Positions 1 through 12,691 are shown, counted from the first letter of the stretch. The stretch is 64,000 nucleotides of DNA from Corynespora cassiicola (GCA_022059125.1 JAEUWY010000012.1:682001-746000), one strand, 5' to 3'. Notes: generated by a model from the letters alone, not told the origin. Numbers and translations: made by a program.

Positions 1-727
1 CAGGAGGAAATGAGAGCGCGGGCAGCCCAGTGCTAAAATTAACGACGACGGCTGCCAGACGTGCCAGACGAGCGCGACGTGCGCACAGAGTGGCTGTCGC
101 GGAGCATAAACGGCGTCGATCGTGCAATGTGTGCCCTCTGCTTCAGCGCCCGTGGCATCAAGCCATGAGGGCTCCTCGAGCCCATAAAGCGCGGCCTCGT
201 CCCGCTGCACCCGCCGCCCACCCCCGTTGACCCAGTTGAGCCCGTCGACCCCGAGCACCCATTGCCGCTGCACGTACTGTACTAGACAGATTCCACAACC
301 CCATTCCTCTGCCCGCGGCTGCGCGCACATATACCGAGCTGGGTGCGCCGCTCTGTCTGGCCTGTCTGGCCTTTTCTGGCCCCAAGCCGCCCGCCGCCCG
401 TCGCCCGTAGCTGACCAGCCCAGCAGCCAGCCCGCGCTCCTCTTCTGCCGCCGCCGCCTCTTTCACTCTCCAGTCACTCTCCTCCCTCAATCACCCTCAC
501 TTTGCTGCACCAAGTACTGCGGCCACTGCTGCCCCCCGTTTCCTGCACGCGAGGGCCCGAGAGCTCGGCGCTGCATGCATTGAGGCCGCGTCCTTCGCAT
601 CCCCCAGAGGCGAGCAGTCAAGCCCTCTTGGCTCCGTCGAGCCCAGCCAGCAAGTTCCGTCTTCCGCTTCCGTGCCCGCCGCCGCCGCCCTCCGCCGTGG
701 GCTGTGGCCTGTCCAAGCCGCACAGCC
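1..727. other. Upstream region of the psd2-like gene
   Basis: No gene is supported here. The stretch is GC-rich, with C-rich and CT-rich runs towards its right end that are typical of a fungal 5' leader. Overlapping open frames exist on both strands, but their translations are Arg/Pro/Ala-rich and resemble no family, as expected for GC-rich noncoding DNA. The reading frame of the neighbouring gene is open further upstream (to about 502), but that part is in a different frame from exon 1 and is not used. Confidence 0.6.
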
Positions 728-3700
728 ATGCGCCCCAGCCTGACCTCGAAGCTGTCGCTGCCCGGCCGCCTCAAGAACAACCACAACAGCAGCAACGGCA
801 ACGGCACCGCCTCGAACCCCAGCAGCGTCCCCCCGAGTCGCGGCACCAGTCCCAAGCGCACCATGTCCGACCAAAACAAGCCCAGCCTGGTGCTGAGGGC
901 GACGGTCCTCAAGGTATGCCAGCGCCGCCATACGCCTATACCCCGCCATCCCAGCCAGAGGACGCTCGCAATGCGCTGACACGTTGCTCCCAGGGCCGCA
1001 ATCTCGCCGCAAAGGACCGCAGCGGCACCTCTGACCCAGTGAGTCTCTCCCGCTGCAAGCAATTGCGCGCTCCCCGGCTAACAGGTGCATGCCAGTACCT
1101 CGTCTTGACCCTCGGCGACGCGAAGGAGGCCACCCCTACCATCAACAAGACATTGAACCCCGAATGGAACGTCACCGTAGACCTACCCATCTCGGGCGTG
1201 CAGAGCCTGCTGCTCGAGGCCTGTTGTTGGGACAAGGACCGCTTTGGCAAGGACTACATGGGCGAGTTTGACGTCATTCTCGAGGACCTTTTCCAGAACG
1301 CGAACCCTACCCAGGAGCCCAGGTGGTTCCCCCTAGAGTCTCGCCGCACTGGCAAGAAGAAGAGCAGCCATGTGTCGGGCGAGATTCAGATCCAGTTCTC
1401 GCTGGCCGATCCCAGCAACCCTGCCGCATCCCCGGAGCAGATCATCCAAAAGTTCATGACCTTCACCACAGGCACCCCTAGCCCCGACGAGGACGAGGAC
1501 GATGCCCTACTGCGCGGTGACAGCGCTGATAATGACGACAACGAGGATGACGAAAGCAGCTCTGACGAAGCCCAAGACGAGTCCAAGAAGGCCGAGAAGC
1601 GCGAGAAGCGGCGCAAGAAGCTCCGCCTGGCCAAACTCAAGAAGAAGGCCACGCAGCGCGCATACGAGTTCTCCGACAAGACCGAGGTCGCCGGCGTCCT
1701 GTTCCTCGAGATCAACAAGATCACCGACCTACCTCCTGAGCGCAACGTCACCCGCACGTCCTTTGACATGGACCCGTTTGTCGTCACGTCGCTGGGCAAG
1801 AAGACGTACCGCACAAAGGTCGTCCGCCACGATCTGAACCCCGTGTATGAGGAGAAGTTGGTATTCCAGGTGCTGCGGCATGAGACGAACTACTCTGTCA
1901 ATTTCACCGTGATTGACAAGGACAAGTTCTCGGGCAATGACTACGTGGGGGCTGTCAACTTCCCGCTTGAAAAGGCCGTCTCGGTAGCCCCCGAGGCGGA
2001 CCCCGTCACGGGTCTCTACAAGCTCCCCGAGCCTTCAGACTCTCCGGGTATCCCAGAAACCCGCAGGTCTCGGTTCCGACTGCCCATGTCGCGTTCCTCC
2101 TCTACCCACAGTTTGTCTCGCCTAGCACGCCCCGGTCTGAAGAAGGAGAACTCTGCAAGTTCTCTTTCCGCCAAAGACTCCAGTAGTGGCTCCCAGGCCC
2201 TGCCTCCCACAAGCGCCCCGCAAACTCCAGCAGTGGATGCTAACGGTCACTTAGCTCCGGTTCCAGCCGTTCAGGTGGACCCATCTGCTGTAGATGATCA
2301 AGACCTCAAGTGGTACACGCTGCCGCTGGAGATGAAGAACAAAGAGCGCTGGGAAGCGAAGCACAACCCGCAAATCTACATTCGCGCCAAGTACCTGCCG
2401 TACAAGGCCCTCCGCCAGCAATTCTGGCGCGCCATGCTCAAGCAGTACGATGCCGACGACAGCGGCCTGATCGATAAGGTGGAACTCACCACCATGCTGG
2501 ACACCTTGGGATCGACGCTCCACGAGTCGACCATTGACGGGTTCTTCAGGAGATTTGCTGCACAACATCCTGGAGAGGAGCTGCTGACCTTTGACGAAAC
2601 AGTCATCTGTCTGGAGGACCAGCTGCAGAGCACTCAGGAGCAGGTCGCCAAGAAACATGGCTTACCCTTCCTCCCAGCCTCCACTGGAGATCTTTTCGCA
2701 TCCACCCCGGGTTCCATGACACCCTCGCAGGCATCGGGGACACAGACTCCATCCAACTTCCATGTTTCGTCCACGTCTATACCAACCATGGAGCAGGATG
2801 TGTTGGGCAAGAGCGGCGAAGAGGGCGACGTCATTTTGCATGACGACTTGGCCGACGAAAAGGGAGAAGAGCACGTAGTCGAGATTCGCGAGTGCCCCAT
2901 CTGTCACCAGCCGCGCTTGAACAAGAAGTCCGACGCAGACATCATCACGCATGTTGCTACGTGCGCTAGTCAGGACTGGAGACAGGTCAACAACATTGTC
3001 ATGGCAGGTTTCGTCACCTCGAGCCAGGCCCAGCGCAAGTGGTACTCCAAGGTCATCACCAAGATTTCGTACGGTGGGTACAAGCTTGGAGCCAACTCGG
3101 CCAACATTCTTGTCCAGGACCGCATCACGGGCCAGATCAATGAAGAGCGCATGAGTGTCTACGTTCGACTCGGCATTCGCCTCCTGTACAAGGGTCTCAA
3201 GGCGAACAACATGGAGAAGAAGCGCATCCGAAAGCTACTCAAGTCGCTTAGTTTCAAGCAGGGAAGGAAATACGACGACCCCGCTTCTGTTTCCGAGATT
3301 GAACCTTTCATTGCCTTCCACCAGCTGGACATGTCGGAAGTTCTGTTGCCGACGTCAGAGTTCAAGAACTTTAACGAGTTCTTCTACAGGGCGTTGAAAC
3401 CCGAGGCGCGCCCCTGCTCTGCACCCGACGATCCGAGGGTCATTGTTTCTCCGGCAGACTGCCGATCGGTCGTTTTCAACACCATCGACACTGCCCAGGC
3501 CATTTGGGTCAAGGGACGCGAATTCACTGTGGCGCGACTCTTGGGCGATGCGTACCCCGATGACGCCAAGCGCTATGCAGGAGGTTCGCTCGGCATCTTC
3601 CGTCTCGCACCACAAGACTATCACCGCTTCCACATTCCGGTGGACGGCATCATGGACGAGCCAAAGACGATCGAGGGAGAATATTACACCGTTAACCCAA

Positions 3701-4197
3701 TGGCTATTCGATCGACACTTGACGTGTACGGCGAGAACGTCCGAGTCATTTGTCCTATTGATTCAGAGTCTCATGGCCGAGTCATGGTGATCTGCATAGG
3801 AGCGATGATGGTAGGTAGCACTGTCATCACGCGCAAAGGAGGCGAGCGAGTCAAGAGGGCCGATGAGCTAGGCTACTTCAAATTTGGTGGAAGCACGCTC
3901 CTATTGCTCTTCGAGCCCGGTCAGATGAAGTACGACGACGATTTGGTAGACAACTCTCGTTCTGCTCTTGAGACTCTCGTAAGTATCCAGACTCTTGTCT
4001 TTTGGATCATTTCACTAATGAATTGGTAGGTTCGCGTTGGTATGTCCATTGGCCATAGCCCCAACCGAGGCGCACACGTCCCAGACATGCGCAAGGACAA
4101 CCCAACCATTGAGGAGAAGCAGGACGCGAAGCGCCGTATTGAGGGCAGCCTTGCTCCCGCTGGCGTCAAGGGACCAATGCCAGGAGCAGGAATGTAA
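728..4197 (+). CDS. psd2: Phosphatidylserine decarboxylase 2 (C2-domain type) proenzyme
   Basis: Converts phosphatidylserine to phosphatidylethanolamine in endomembranes (Golgi/endosome class, as for yeast Psd2). Proposed exons are 728-913, 994-1038, 1096-3978 and 4030-4197, all phase 0, giving about 1093 aa. Order of parts: a Ser/Asn-rich N-terminus, a first C2 domain (about residues 54-170; DRSGTSDPY and DKDRFGKDY carry the acidic loop residues), an acidic then Lys-rich linker, a second C2 domain (about 274-390), an EF-hand-like loop (DADDSGLIDKVE, about 529), and the PSD catalytic domain from about 836. The autocleavage motif is FGGST; the serine near residue 1010 would become the pyruvoyl group of the small alpha subunit. 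The start ATG at 728 was chosen because only this frame splices cleanly into the first C2 domain. Two small 5' introns interrupt that domain. Confidence 0.93.
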
Positions 4198-4924
4198 GTT
4201 ATAGGGTAGATATTTGGTTGATAGCATGCCGCCATCATGGCTGGACGTAAAAGGACAGGGCATCTTGGGCAGGCAAGGATTTTGGGCTTGGAAATACGGA
4301 TTTTAGAATCTTTTCACCCCTGGGTCTAAGGCATAAACGAGACGATTTGATGATAGTACACATCCTTTTTTGGCGGGAAAGAAGGGGTTCATCGCGAATC
4401 ATGGAAGCATATGGGATTGCAGCCGAAGCTGCTCCTTTCGGCGTTGTTGTCCGCGGCTGATGCATACATACACATAAACTACAAATGCCTATTCGCTAGT
4501 GTTTTGATAACATGAGAATTAGCTGGGCCACCTAGAAACAATAATTCAACATTGTTCAACTGCCATCTGAATTGCTTCTGGTCTGCCTGAGAGTTGCTCA
4601 GGTGCCCAAGCGCAAGTGAAGTCTTGTGCCATGCCCGATTGGGCGGATACAGCGCTTAGTCAGCCCGTTTGTTTTGATGCGTTTGTCCCCTCGTCCTGGC
4701 TGGGAACTAACGACGCACCCACCTCTGCAAGCCCGCGTGCAACCGCAAAATCCGCATCCACCAAGCCTACGACTATTCGCATTATCGCCAATCACTACGG
4801 AGGAGCCCTGCCAGTCTGCCGAACATAATTCCTGCCCGAGTCTCGAGCGCCGCCCGTTGCGCCGTCGATGCACGCGCCAAACCCTCCCGTCTAAGCCCAC
4901 AACATCATAGCAACCGAAATACTC
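4198..4924. other. Intergenic spacer psd2-DSN1
   Basis: Probably the psd2 3' UTR followed by the promoter and leader of the DSN1-like gene. No supported coding sequence was found on either strand and no repeats stand out. Confidence 0.6.
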
Positions 4925-6805
4925 ATGACCGCCGTGCTTGCGAGGTCTCCTCTACAATCGCTTCCCATGGCAACGAATCGCCCGACGACGCGACGGAGGA
5001 GCTCAAGGCAGGCTTTCGAGGAGGACGATGCGCCGGCGCCCAAACGCCCTAAGACGGACGTGAACGGCGCGGGAAAGAGAACGAATGGTGCTGCAAAGAA
5101 GAGCGCAAAGACTGGTGAGTCGGACACTCTACGGGATTGCGGGATGCGGGGATTGTCGCATTGCAATTTGGACGCGCCTTGGGATGCAATCTGGGAGATA
5201 GATGGGGGAATAGGGACGGAGGGCTGACTGCGCATAGCTTATGACGAGGATGACGATGGGTTCCAGTTTACGCGCAGGACATCGAAGAGAGCGAGCAAAG
5301 CGGCCGTGATCCCCGAGCCGATTCCTGAGAACGAACCTGCCAAAATCGCGCCTGCGCCGGCGCGTCGAAAGAAGAGCTCAGTGCCTCCGCCGGAGCCAGC
5401 ACCGTCTGAACCTGCGAAACGGCGGCGGTCTGCGCGTCTATCCACCGATAAGGAGCAATTAGAGAGGATTTCGGAGGCGCCGAAAGCACCGCCTGTAAAG
5501 CAGAAAGCCACAAAGAAGACTGCGCCGGCAGAGACGACGACGAAGAAGAAGAAGCAGATCACGCCGGTACCGGAGCCCCAACCGGAGAAGAAGGAAAGGA
5601 CCAAGACCATAGGTACACAAACACCGAGACAGAGCGTCAAGAAGCCAACCAAGATTATGCTTCCTTTTGCGGACACCCCAGTTATAAACCGGAACAAGGA
5701 GATGCGCAAGGGAAAAAAGGACGGGAACAGGCGGAGTAGCACGGGGTTGCGGGGCAGACGGGCAAGTTCGCTGATTGAAAGCGGCATGTCGAATGGTGAG
5801 TCTGGACGCGACTGTGATTTTTCCGAGGAGCGCCGGACAAGAGGTGGGCCCAGAGATCCAGGAGCTGACCATGATCCAGCTCTACCACATTCTGAGGTCG
5901 AAATTCACGATTTCTACAAGTACATTGAACAGAGCCTTCCGGAGCCACGGAGGATGAAGCAGCTTCTCACATGGTGCGGATCAAGAGCGCTGCCAGAGAA
6001 GCCATCTGGGGACGTTAAGAACGCGAATGCGATCATGGCGGGTAAGTGTCAGATTTTGCAGATTTGGAGCAGAGATGCTGACACTTTTAGCACGCGCGAT
6101 ACAACAAGAACTCATCGACGACTTTGCAAATAAGCCGGAATTATCAGACTGGTTCAATCGGCCAGAGGTCGAGGCCCCGCCAGTGGTCAAAAAACCGAAT
6201 CCCCAAAACGAGAAGAACATGGCTACACTGCAGGACCTAGAAGAGGAAATCAAACGGTACGCCTCCTACGTCACACCGTGCCAAGCCCCCGAATCCATAT
6301 TCTAACAAGGTCATATTATAGTCTCGAGGAAGAAAAGGCAGCATGGGACGCCCTGACATCCCCTTCGTCAAGTCTCATGCCCCCACCCCCCGCCCCCTCA
6401 ATAGAAGGCCACACCCCGACCCTCTCCGACATCGACCCCTCGCTCCTCGATCCCACCCAAGCCTCCATCCTCGCCTCCCTCCAGAACCCCCCGGCATCCA
6501 CAACGGCAGACCCGCGGCCCCCTTCGTCCCCGTCCTTCTCCTTCTCCTACTCCACCCCCGCGGCGCTACAAGCCCATCTCGAGCAGCTATCCCTCAGTCT
6601 CGAGCCCCACGTCGATCTTTTCGCCGATGGCGTACACAAGATGGAGCAGTATCGCGCGACGGCGGAGAGAGTGGCGGATCGAATACTCGGGGATGCGGCG
6701 GTGAAGCTGGAGGAGAGGGAGAAGAAAGCCAAGGCCGAGGTGGGGAGTGAGGGGATTGGGGTGGGGGATGTGCTGAGGGGGTTGGCGGGGGTGTTGAATG
6801 ATTGA
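4925..6805 (+). CDS. DSN1: Kinetochore protein DSN1/Mis13 (MIND/Mis12 complex)
   Basis: Subunit of the Mis12/MIND complex that links centromeric chromatin to the Ndc80 complex. Proposed exons: 4925-5114, 5238-5795, 5880-6041, 6091-6256 and 6322-6805, about 519 aa. The first third is disordered, basic and Pro/Lys-rich. The diagnostic block is in exon 3, where DFYKYIEQSLPEPRRMKQLL is followed by TWCGSRAL, as in Mis13/Dsn1 proteins. A coiled-coil segment (LEEEIKRLEEEKAAW) is formed across the last intron, then a Pro/Ser-rich linker and a C-terminal helix-rich part. A second in-frame ATG lies at 4967, so the exact start is open. The 84-nt second intron is a multiple of three and free of stops, so its retention would leave a readable protein; I prefer splicing because it restores a typical ALPHSEV junction. 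Confidence 0.88.
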
Positions 6806-7971
6806 AGGGGAGGTGTTTGATTTGGGGGAGAGGGAGGGAGCTACGAGGAAGGCATTTGTCATGTGCTATGCTGGGAGTTGGATTGATGGCGTTGAATCTA
6901 ATCATGTCCTCCTTCCTCTTCCTCTTCCTCTCCCTCTTCCTCCTTTTCGCAGTCTTGAAGTCGGCGAGTCGAAATGGCAAGCAAACAAGCAGAGTGGGAC
7001 CAACCCTTTTTTTTCTTTCCCTTTTTTTCCAGCGTTGGGGAGGTTTGATACGAAGCGACTTTTTTTTTGGCCTGCTACCCCCTCTACCTTTGTTTTTTTT
7101 TTTCTCTCTGTTGCTCGATGCTGGTTTAGTATGCGTGCGAGCGAGCGTGCGTGCGTGGGCATGGCAGAGCAGAGGCGAGGCGTTTTGTCGGTATCATGGC
7201 TTTGCTTGGCTTGACTTGACTTGGCTTGGGTTTGGCATACATGGAAGGTTGGGGGGTACGTACCTGGTTAGCTAGCTCAGATTGAACGGATTGGTCAATT
7301 GGGTATGAAGAATGATGCATTTACACCTTTTTCTTTTTTTGGGTCGTCTATCTATCTAGTAGGTGTTTGGTTTGGGGGTGAGGTGGTGGTGTGATGTTGG
7401 GGTTGGTTTGGGGGGAATCAGTGTAGGTCTTTGAATACCCGGGAATTGTGAGTGTGGAGCTTGTTAAAATCTTATGATGCGGGTTGGATTGGTTGGGTTG
7501 AACGGACTTACCAGCCAGTTTGATCTATTTAGAGCCGTTTGAATAGACTAGTCAAGATATCGGGTATGTGACATGATCTTCTAGTTTAGAACTATTGTGA
7601 ACGGTTGTGGCTGCTGAGTCTTGTTAGTGATATATGCACACCATCAATCTAATACGTGTACAAACTCATTCATATAGCGGGGGGTTTGGCTATAGATGCC
7701 AATTTTAATGTATAAAGGGACATCTTCAGAGCCAGAAAGGATATCATCATGTAAGTGTAAACACATATTGAAAGATATGAGAATGCAATCTTTGATTAAT
7801 CTTACGATGCTCATTTTTCTCATAACTGTCCCTTACTATATCCTTGTAACGAAAGTCGACCATACCGGCCGATATCAGTGCTGCAGCGTACTCTCCAGCT
7901 CAATGCCTGACCAACATACTGATTGACCATTCCACAGTTCCCCAGCAGCTTCCCGCATACACTCCCATATC
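6806..7971. other. Convergent intergenic spacer
   Basis: Lies between the 3' ends of the DSN1-like (+) and MEIOB-like (-) genes. It contains CTTCCT-rich and poly-T runs (about 6905-7110) and GT-rich stretches; no coding sequence is supported. It probably holds both 3' UTRs and polyadenylation signals. Confidence 0.6.
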
Positions 7972-9641
7972 CTACATACAAACACACCAGATTGCCAGTC
8001 TTCCCACCTCTGCCTCCTCCGCCTTCTCTTTTTCCTCGCTGTCACTCCCACTTTTTGAACACTCTCCCAGGCAAACCCCAAAACCCATCGTGACACGTAG
8101 AAACAAAAGGCGCTGTTCGAGGTATTGCAAAACGTCGATATCAGTGGCAATGAGCTGTTCGGCAGTGCGGCCAAGGAGCTGCTCCCAAGCAGAGGGAGAG
8201 AGAATGAGCTTGCCGCTAGCGATCTGGCCCGTTTCGTCCAGGACAGGGCCGAGCTGGGTCATTGGTTAGTAAGTGATCTACTCCGAATAGAGAGATAGAT
8301 AAACGAAACAGTACTAAAAGCGAAGCCAAACGAAGAATAAAAGTAGAAGCATGACCGACGACCAAAATGACCAAAAACGCCAGCAAAAACACCTACAATC
8401 TTCGGATTAACCCCCAACTCCACCTCCCGCCCACACTCCCTACACCTCCCCACCACCGCATTTGAAAACACCGGCACTCCACAGTGCTCCGCACACATCA
8501 ACATATTCCGCCTCGTGCTCACCACAATGCTACTCCCCGCCACCACCACATTGATATACCCCATCACCCCTTTCCCCGGATTGCGCCTTACAACCTCGTC
8601 AATCTCGCCCAGGCGGTACAGAACCCTGACCTGCGCCTCCCTGGCCGCGGCGACCGTCTGCTCGTCCAGCGGGAAGGGCGGGTTGACGTGCTCGCGCCGG
8701 TTCAGGCGCTGAGCGGCGCCGCGCAGCCAGCGGGCGTCCGGAATGTCCGGGTCGACATCTACGCGCGTGTTGGAGGTGAGGCTGAGCTTTGGGGTGTGGT
8801 TTTCGATGCGGAAGCCGGGGTTGGAGAGGAGGAGGATGGTGTGGGAGGGGGTCCAGAGGGAGGTTGTGGTGCAGAGGGGGCCGTAGAGGGTTAGTGTTCC
8901 GGGGATGGTGGAGTCGTAGAGGGTGAGGGTTTGGAGGGAGGTGGGTTGGCCGGATTTGTTGGTGACTTGTTTGGGGTGTTAGTATACATGGTATGCAAAG
9001 GTAGGTTGTTTGAAGAGCCCACATGTCTTGTTCGCCCCGATGCTCTTTATGCATACGAGGAGCTTGCAGTTGGGTACATCGTAGCCGCCGTCCATGAAGT
9101 TTTTCAGCGTCATGAGGCCTGGAAGAGCTTGCTCGTCTTTCTCAATAAATGGCTTCCTGAATATGGTGCCGTCGTCGCTGTTTTGATGGAATATGATGTG
9201 GCAGTTGCGTTCGCCTTCGGGGTATATGGATGTAAACAGAGGCGCAGTGGTGAGTGCAAGTGATGAAGACTCTCCATTCGAAATGTGCACCGTCCATACT
9301 GTGATGAGCTGGCCGATATAGATCTTGTATCGACTGTTAGCATACCAGAGGCGCACAGTTAGAGCGCCGGTATCGTCTGCCATCATGATCTTGATGTAGC
9401 CCTGCGCAGCCTTGGATCTCTTGCTAGGTTTTGGTACGTAGTAAAAGTTGGCTACGCGGCCCATCAAATGAAGATACCTGGGACCAGGTGCAAGAGTCAT
9501 CAGCTCGGCGTCTTCGTAGTCCAAGGTTGGTGTCCAGTCTGAGGCCGAGGAGCGTGTTACTGCCTCTATCTCTTCCAGCGTGAATCCATCGCCTGGGGTG
9601 TTGGATGCGGAGGGAGCCATGACTAGATCCGAAGTATTCAA
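7972..9641 (-). CDS. MEIOB-like meiotic OB-fold protein
   Basis: Resembles MEIOB, an RPA1-related single-strand DNA-binding protein of meiotic recombination in animals. Proposed exons (minus strand): 9641-9023, 8965-8397 and 8253-7972, about 489 aa. An N-terminal OB fold is suggested by GRVANFYYVPKPS and DDTGALTVRLWY. The central part has SNPGFRI and the MEIOB-like signature VDVDPDIPDARWL. The C-terminal third is an RPA1-like zinc ribbon with cysteines in MLMCAEHCGVPVF and GRCRECGREV, followed by WEQLLGRTAEQL and a helix EQRLLFLRVTMGFG. The last 35 residues are acidic/Lys-rich and low complexity. Intron 1 contains a perfect TACTAAC branch site; the junction codon gives KTF and is the least certain splice. 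Another in-frame ATG lies at 9620. The family call rests on motif recognition, without alignment. Confidence 0.72.
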
Positions 9642-10673
9642 GAGATGTATGAGGGAATTCTACGAGATCCTCTCTCCTGTTCGTGGTCGGTGTTTAAGAT
9701 TACAGATATCGAGGTGATGTATCCACCCAAAGGAGAAGGCGTGCCTTCTCAGAGGGGAAGGACCACAATGCATACGACCTCGAGTCCTCCATCTTTGTAC
9801 ACTCGATCTCGGGCGCACTAAGAATTACAGTTTCATTCGAAAGGTACAATAAATCGATTGGAGGAGTGTGAGATGCGCATGTGAAAAAGATTCTCAGCAG
9901 GTAAGCAATTGTAAACACCACGAGCCTTCACTTCTCTCCAAAGCGACCACCCACACCTCAGTACATCCAATTTTCAAAAAACCACCATATTTAATAAAGA
10001 CCCCTCCTATTGTAGTCCTATTTATAACCAAAGCCCGATCCTTCAATCACCAAATCGCACAGTTTGAAACAGCTGTTGCGCGGTTCATAGAGCTTGGAAC
10101 GATTTATTCAAAAACCATATAAAGGTCGCAAGTTCGAATCGTGATAAAACTACAGAAAAAAGGTTTTCACCACGTGGCAAGAAAATGGAAAAATCCGATG
10201 GCCCTGGTCTTTTTGCCGTCTTTTTGCACCTCTCGTCTGATGTGCCATTGCAGAGCGCGTGTACAGCGCGCGGTGATCGTACAGCTACGCACTTGCTCTG
10301 CATGTCATTCGGGCCTACCTTCGGTTCTATGTATGCGGTAGTGGTAGATGTAGTGGGGGTCTCTCGGCGCGCCCGGCTTTATTGCCTCCACTTCATTACA
10401 CAAGACAATCCTCCTAGGCAGGGCATTCACGGCCAAGAAATGATGAGCACTGCAGACATCACATGCATGGACAATCGCAATTTCATGGTGGTGACGTTAT
10501 TGTCCCGAAAGACGTCCCAGTAAATAAAGGGTTTTAGGTTCAATTTCAATGCCTTAAGGATAGTGCAGAGTTGGTCTCGTCAAAGCCATACGCCAATTCC
10601 CTCACCACATGTCTTCGATCTACTGTCCTGTGATCGGTACTTCAAGTCCGAACGAGCAACAGAGCATCATGCT
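9642..10673. other. Intergenic spacer MEIOB-like - INO1
   Basis: AT-richer than its neighbours. Holds the promoter of the MEIOB-like gene on its left and the INO1 3' UTR on its right. Short open frames are present but unconvincing. A T-arm-like sequence (GTTCGAATC near 10131) sits in a 90-nt stretch with weak tRNA-like pairing; I do not call it a tRNA. Confidence 0.55.
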
Positions 10674-12325
10674 TTAGAAAAGCTTGTGCTCCAGAGTCAT
10701 GTCGCTCTCGGGCTCGAGACCGACGCAGGCACGGAAGATGTTGGTCAGAGCAGCTCGCTGTTTGGCGAGAGCGTTGACGACAGGAGTGCCGGGAGGGGTG
10801 AGAGGAGCCTTTGAAGATTTAGCAGGGTACTGGAAAGGAATCAGATATCACTCACCTTGAGCATGTAGCTAAGAACGCTAAGGACGCTGTGGAAGCCAGC
10901 ATACTTGGCGTCAGCAGACTCAGCCTTCCACTGAATACGAGTCATCATTTCGGCAACAATGACCAAGTCAATGATCAATGGGGAGGCGAGAAGCGAGTCC
11001 TCGCAGACATTGAACAGGCTGATGGTCTGGTGGCCACCCAAGAAGATCTCAGCATAGTACTCGTCCAGAGCACGCTTGTCATCCCCAACGGCGGGCATGT
11101 ACTTGATGACGACGCAGTGGTCAGGGTGCTCGCCCTCCTTATACAAGACGGTGTTGGCAGCGACCATGTCGTCAACAACGTTGGACTTGGAAATCTCCTT
11201 GGAGCGGAACTGCTTCTGGGAGCTCAAGTTCATGCCGTCGTTGTTGCCAAGGTGGTTGTAGCTGGCAATCGAGGTGAGCTTGATGCCGGCATTGATCAAA
11301 AAGTCCACGAGAGCAGACTTCATCTTGGTCTGGCCAGACTTGAAGTCGTCGCCGCCAATGAAGGCATTGTGCTTCTCGGCCAGTTGAATGGCACCAGGCA
11401 CAAAGGTGTTCTGGGGAGATCCGTTGATGAACGGGGCGCCCTCCAGAATACAGGCGACGGCAAAGACGGTGGAGGGAGATACCTCGTCGTGTCCAGACTC
11501 AATCGACTTGAGCAGGTTGTCGGCAGTGTCGTTGACGCCCTCGATGATGTCGGCGTAACGCTCCGTGTTGGCAGTCCACTGCACAATGACCTTGTCGAGA
11601 CCATTGGCAGCCTTGAAGTCACGAATGTCCTTGCGGATCTGCTCAACGTGGGCATTGCAAGCCTTGGTACCGGGAATGACGTTGTCAGCACGCTCCTCCT
11701 GGTTGGCAGCAATGAAGTCGGGGTAGTAGACACTGGGGAGCGGCTTCAAGGAAGACATGTCCTTGCGGACAAGAGACTTGAGGGACGGCTCGAGGACCTT
11801 GGCGCGGTCCATGGCGTCGGCAAGGTTCATGCCGCTAATGTCCCAACCGCCAACGACAAAGTCATTGGGGTGAACCATTGGCAGGAGGTCGTGGAAGGGA
11901 ATGTAGATTTCCTCGCCCGTCTTGGTGTCGACACCGAGCTTGGTGGTGGAGCCCATGATGACCGATCCATAGTAATTGGCCTCTTGCTTGCCGTTCTTGG
12001 TGTCCCAGACAAGGCCCTTGCGGTTGGCAATGATGCCGGCGGTGACGGTGGTACCATTGTTACCACCCCATCCGACCAGCATCACGCCGACCTTGGGGAT
12101 CTTGCGGTCGACCTTGAAGTCGTAGAGGGTCTCCTTGGGGGCGGCGACGATCTTGCCGTCGGCATTCTTCTCAATTGCCGTGGTACGGTAAGTGTACTTT
12201 GTCTCGATGGTGTCGTCGGTGTACTTGACATTGGGGGAGTTGACGGTGAAAAGGTCCTTGGCAGGGGTCTGGGTCGCACTGGTACCATTCGCAAAGCCGA
12301 CGGCCTCTTCAGCGTGAGGAGCCAT
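10674..12325 (-). CDS. INO1: Inositol-3-phosphate synthase
   Basis: Makes myo-inositol-3-phosphate from glucose-6-phosphate using NAD, the first step of de novo inositol synthesis (cytosolic homotetramer). Proposed exons on the minus strand: 12325-10856 and 10808-10674, about 534 aa, the normal family length. The NAD-binding loop GWGGNNGTT follows KVGVMLV; other conserved blocks are [30 protein letters not shown] and [14 protein letters not shown]. The C-terminus ends in a LEHKLF-type tail supplied by the short second exon, joined across a 47-nt intron. The long open frame on the opposite strand of exon 1 (10889-12334) mirrors the codon bias of this gene and is not separate. Upstream, a minus-strand TATATAAA and a possible 5' UTR intron suggest a long leader. 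Confidence 0.97.
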
Positions 12326-12442
12326 GTTGAATAGTCGGTAGAAGTTGGTTGGCTAGACTGCCTTGAGATTTAACGGCTGTAGTCTAGGTCCGATGCTGCC
12401 CCAGAAGGAGAGGTGCGTCGGCCTGCGAATTGGTTGTGGACG

Positions 12443-12519
12443 CTGCAGCGTGTCAGTCATGGTGTCCGGCGGTGGTCGCAATGGCCGCGAGGAAGCCACG
12501 GGCGTGGAGGGGCACTCAC
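12443..12519 (-). other. Possible 5' UTR intron of INO1
   Basis: On the minus strand a GTGAGT donor begins at 12519 and a CTGCAG acceptor ends at 12443, with a TGACTGAC branch-like sequence between. The 77-nt interval lies between the TATA-like box and the start codon. Transcript data would be needed to confirm it. Confidence 0.4.
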
Positions 12520-12683
12520 GAGTTAAGGAGATTGGAAAACGTCTTGACTATCTGGGCAATGGCCCGGGGGAACGTGTGGGAGGGGGTGGTGGGGAAAGAG
12601 AGCTGGATGGCCGAACTGGTGGATACTCAGGGTGCGGTCTGCAGTGCGGTGGTGGTGGGGGGGAGAGGAATGACGCTGGGCGG

Positions 12684-12691
12684 TTTATATA
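12684..12691 (-). promoter_or_regulatory. TATA-like box upstream of INO1
   Basis: TATATAAA on the minus strand, about 360 nt upstream of the INO1 ATG, in an otherwise GC-rich context. Together with the putative leader intron it fits a start site near 12650. Confidence 0.45.

Noticed and set aside
502..727. Upstream in-frame extension of the main psd2 ORF.
   Set aside because: It is in frame with exon 3 only by chance; it would bypass exon 1 and break the first C2 domain.
10061..10151. tRNA-like segment with GTTCGAATC T-loop, 6/7 acceptor-like pairing and a GAGC box.
   Set aside because: T-arm pairs only 3 of 5, D-arm spacing is wrong and no clean anticodon stem forms; at best a decayed tRNA or chance.
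10674..12325. Lipid-gene cluster idea linking PSD2, INO1, ceramide synthase and the PAQR gene.
   Set aside because: The genes are far apart, on both strands, with unrelated genes between; spacing is ordinary for housekeeping genes.
10889..12334. 481-codon open frame on the + strand.
   Set aside because: Exactly opposite the INO1 coding exon; a codon-bias mirror with no family resemblance.
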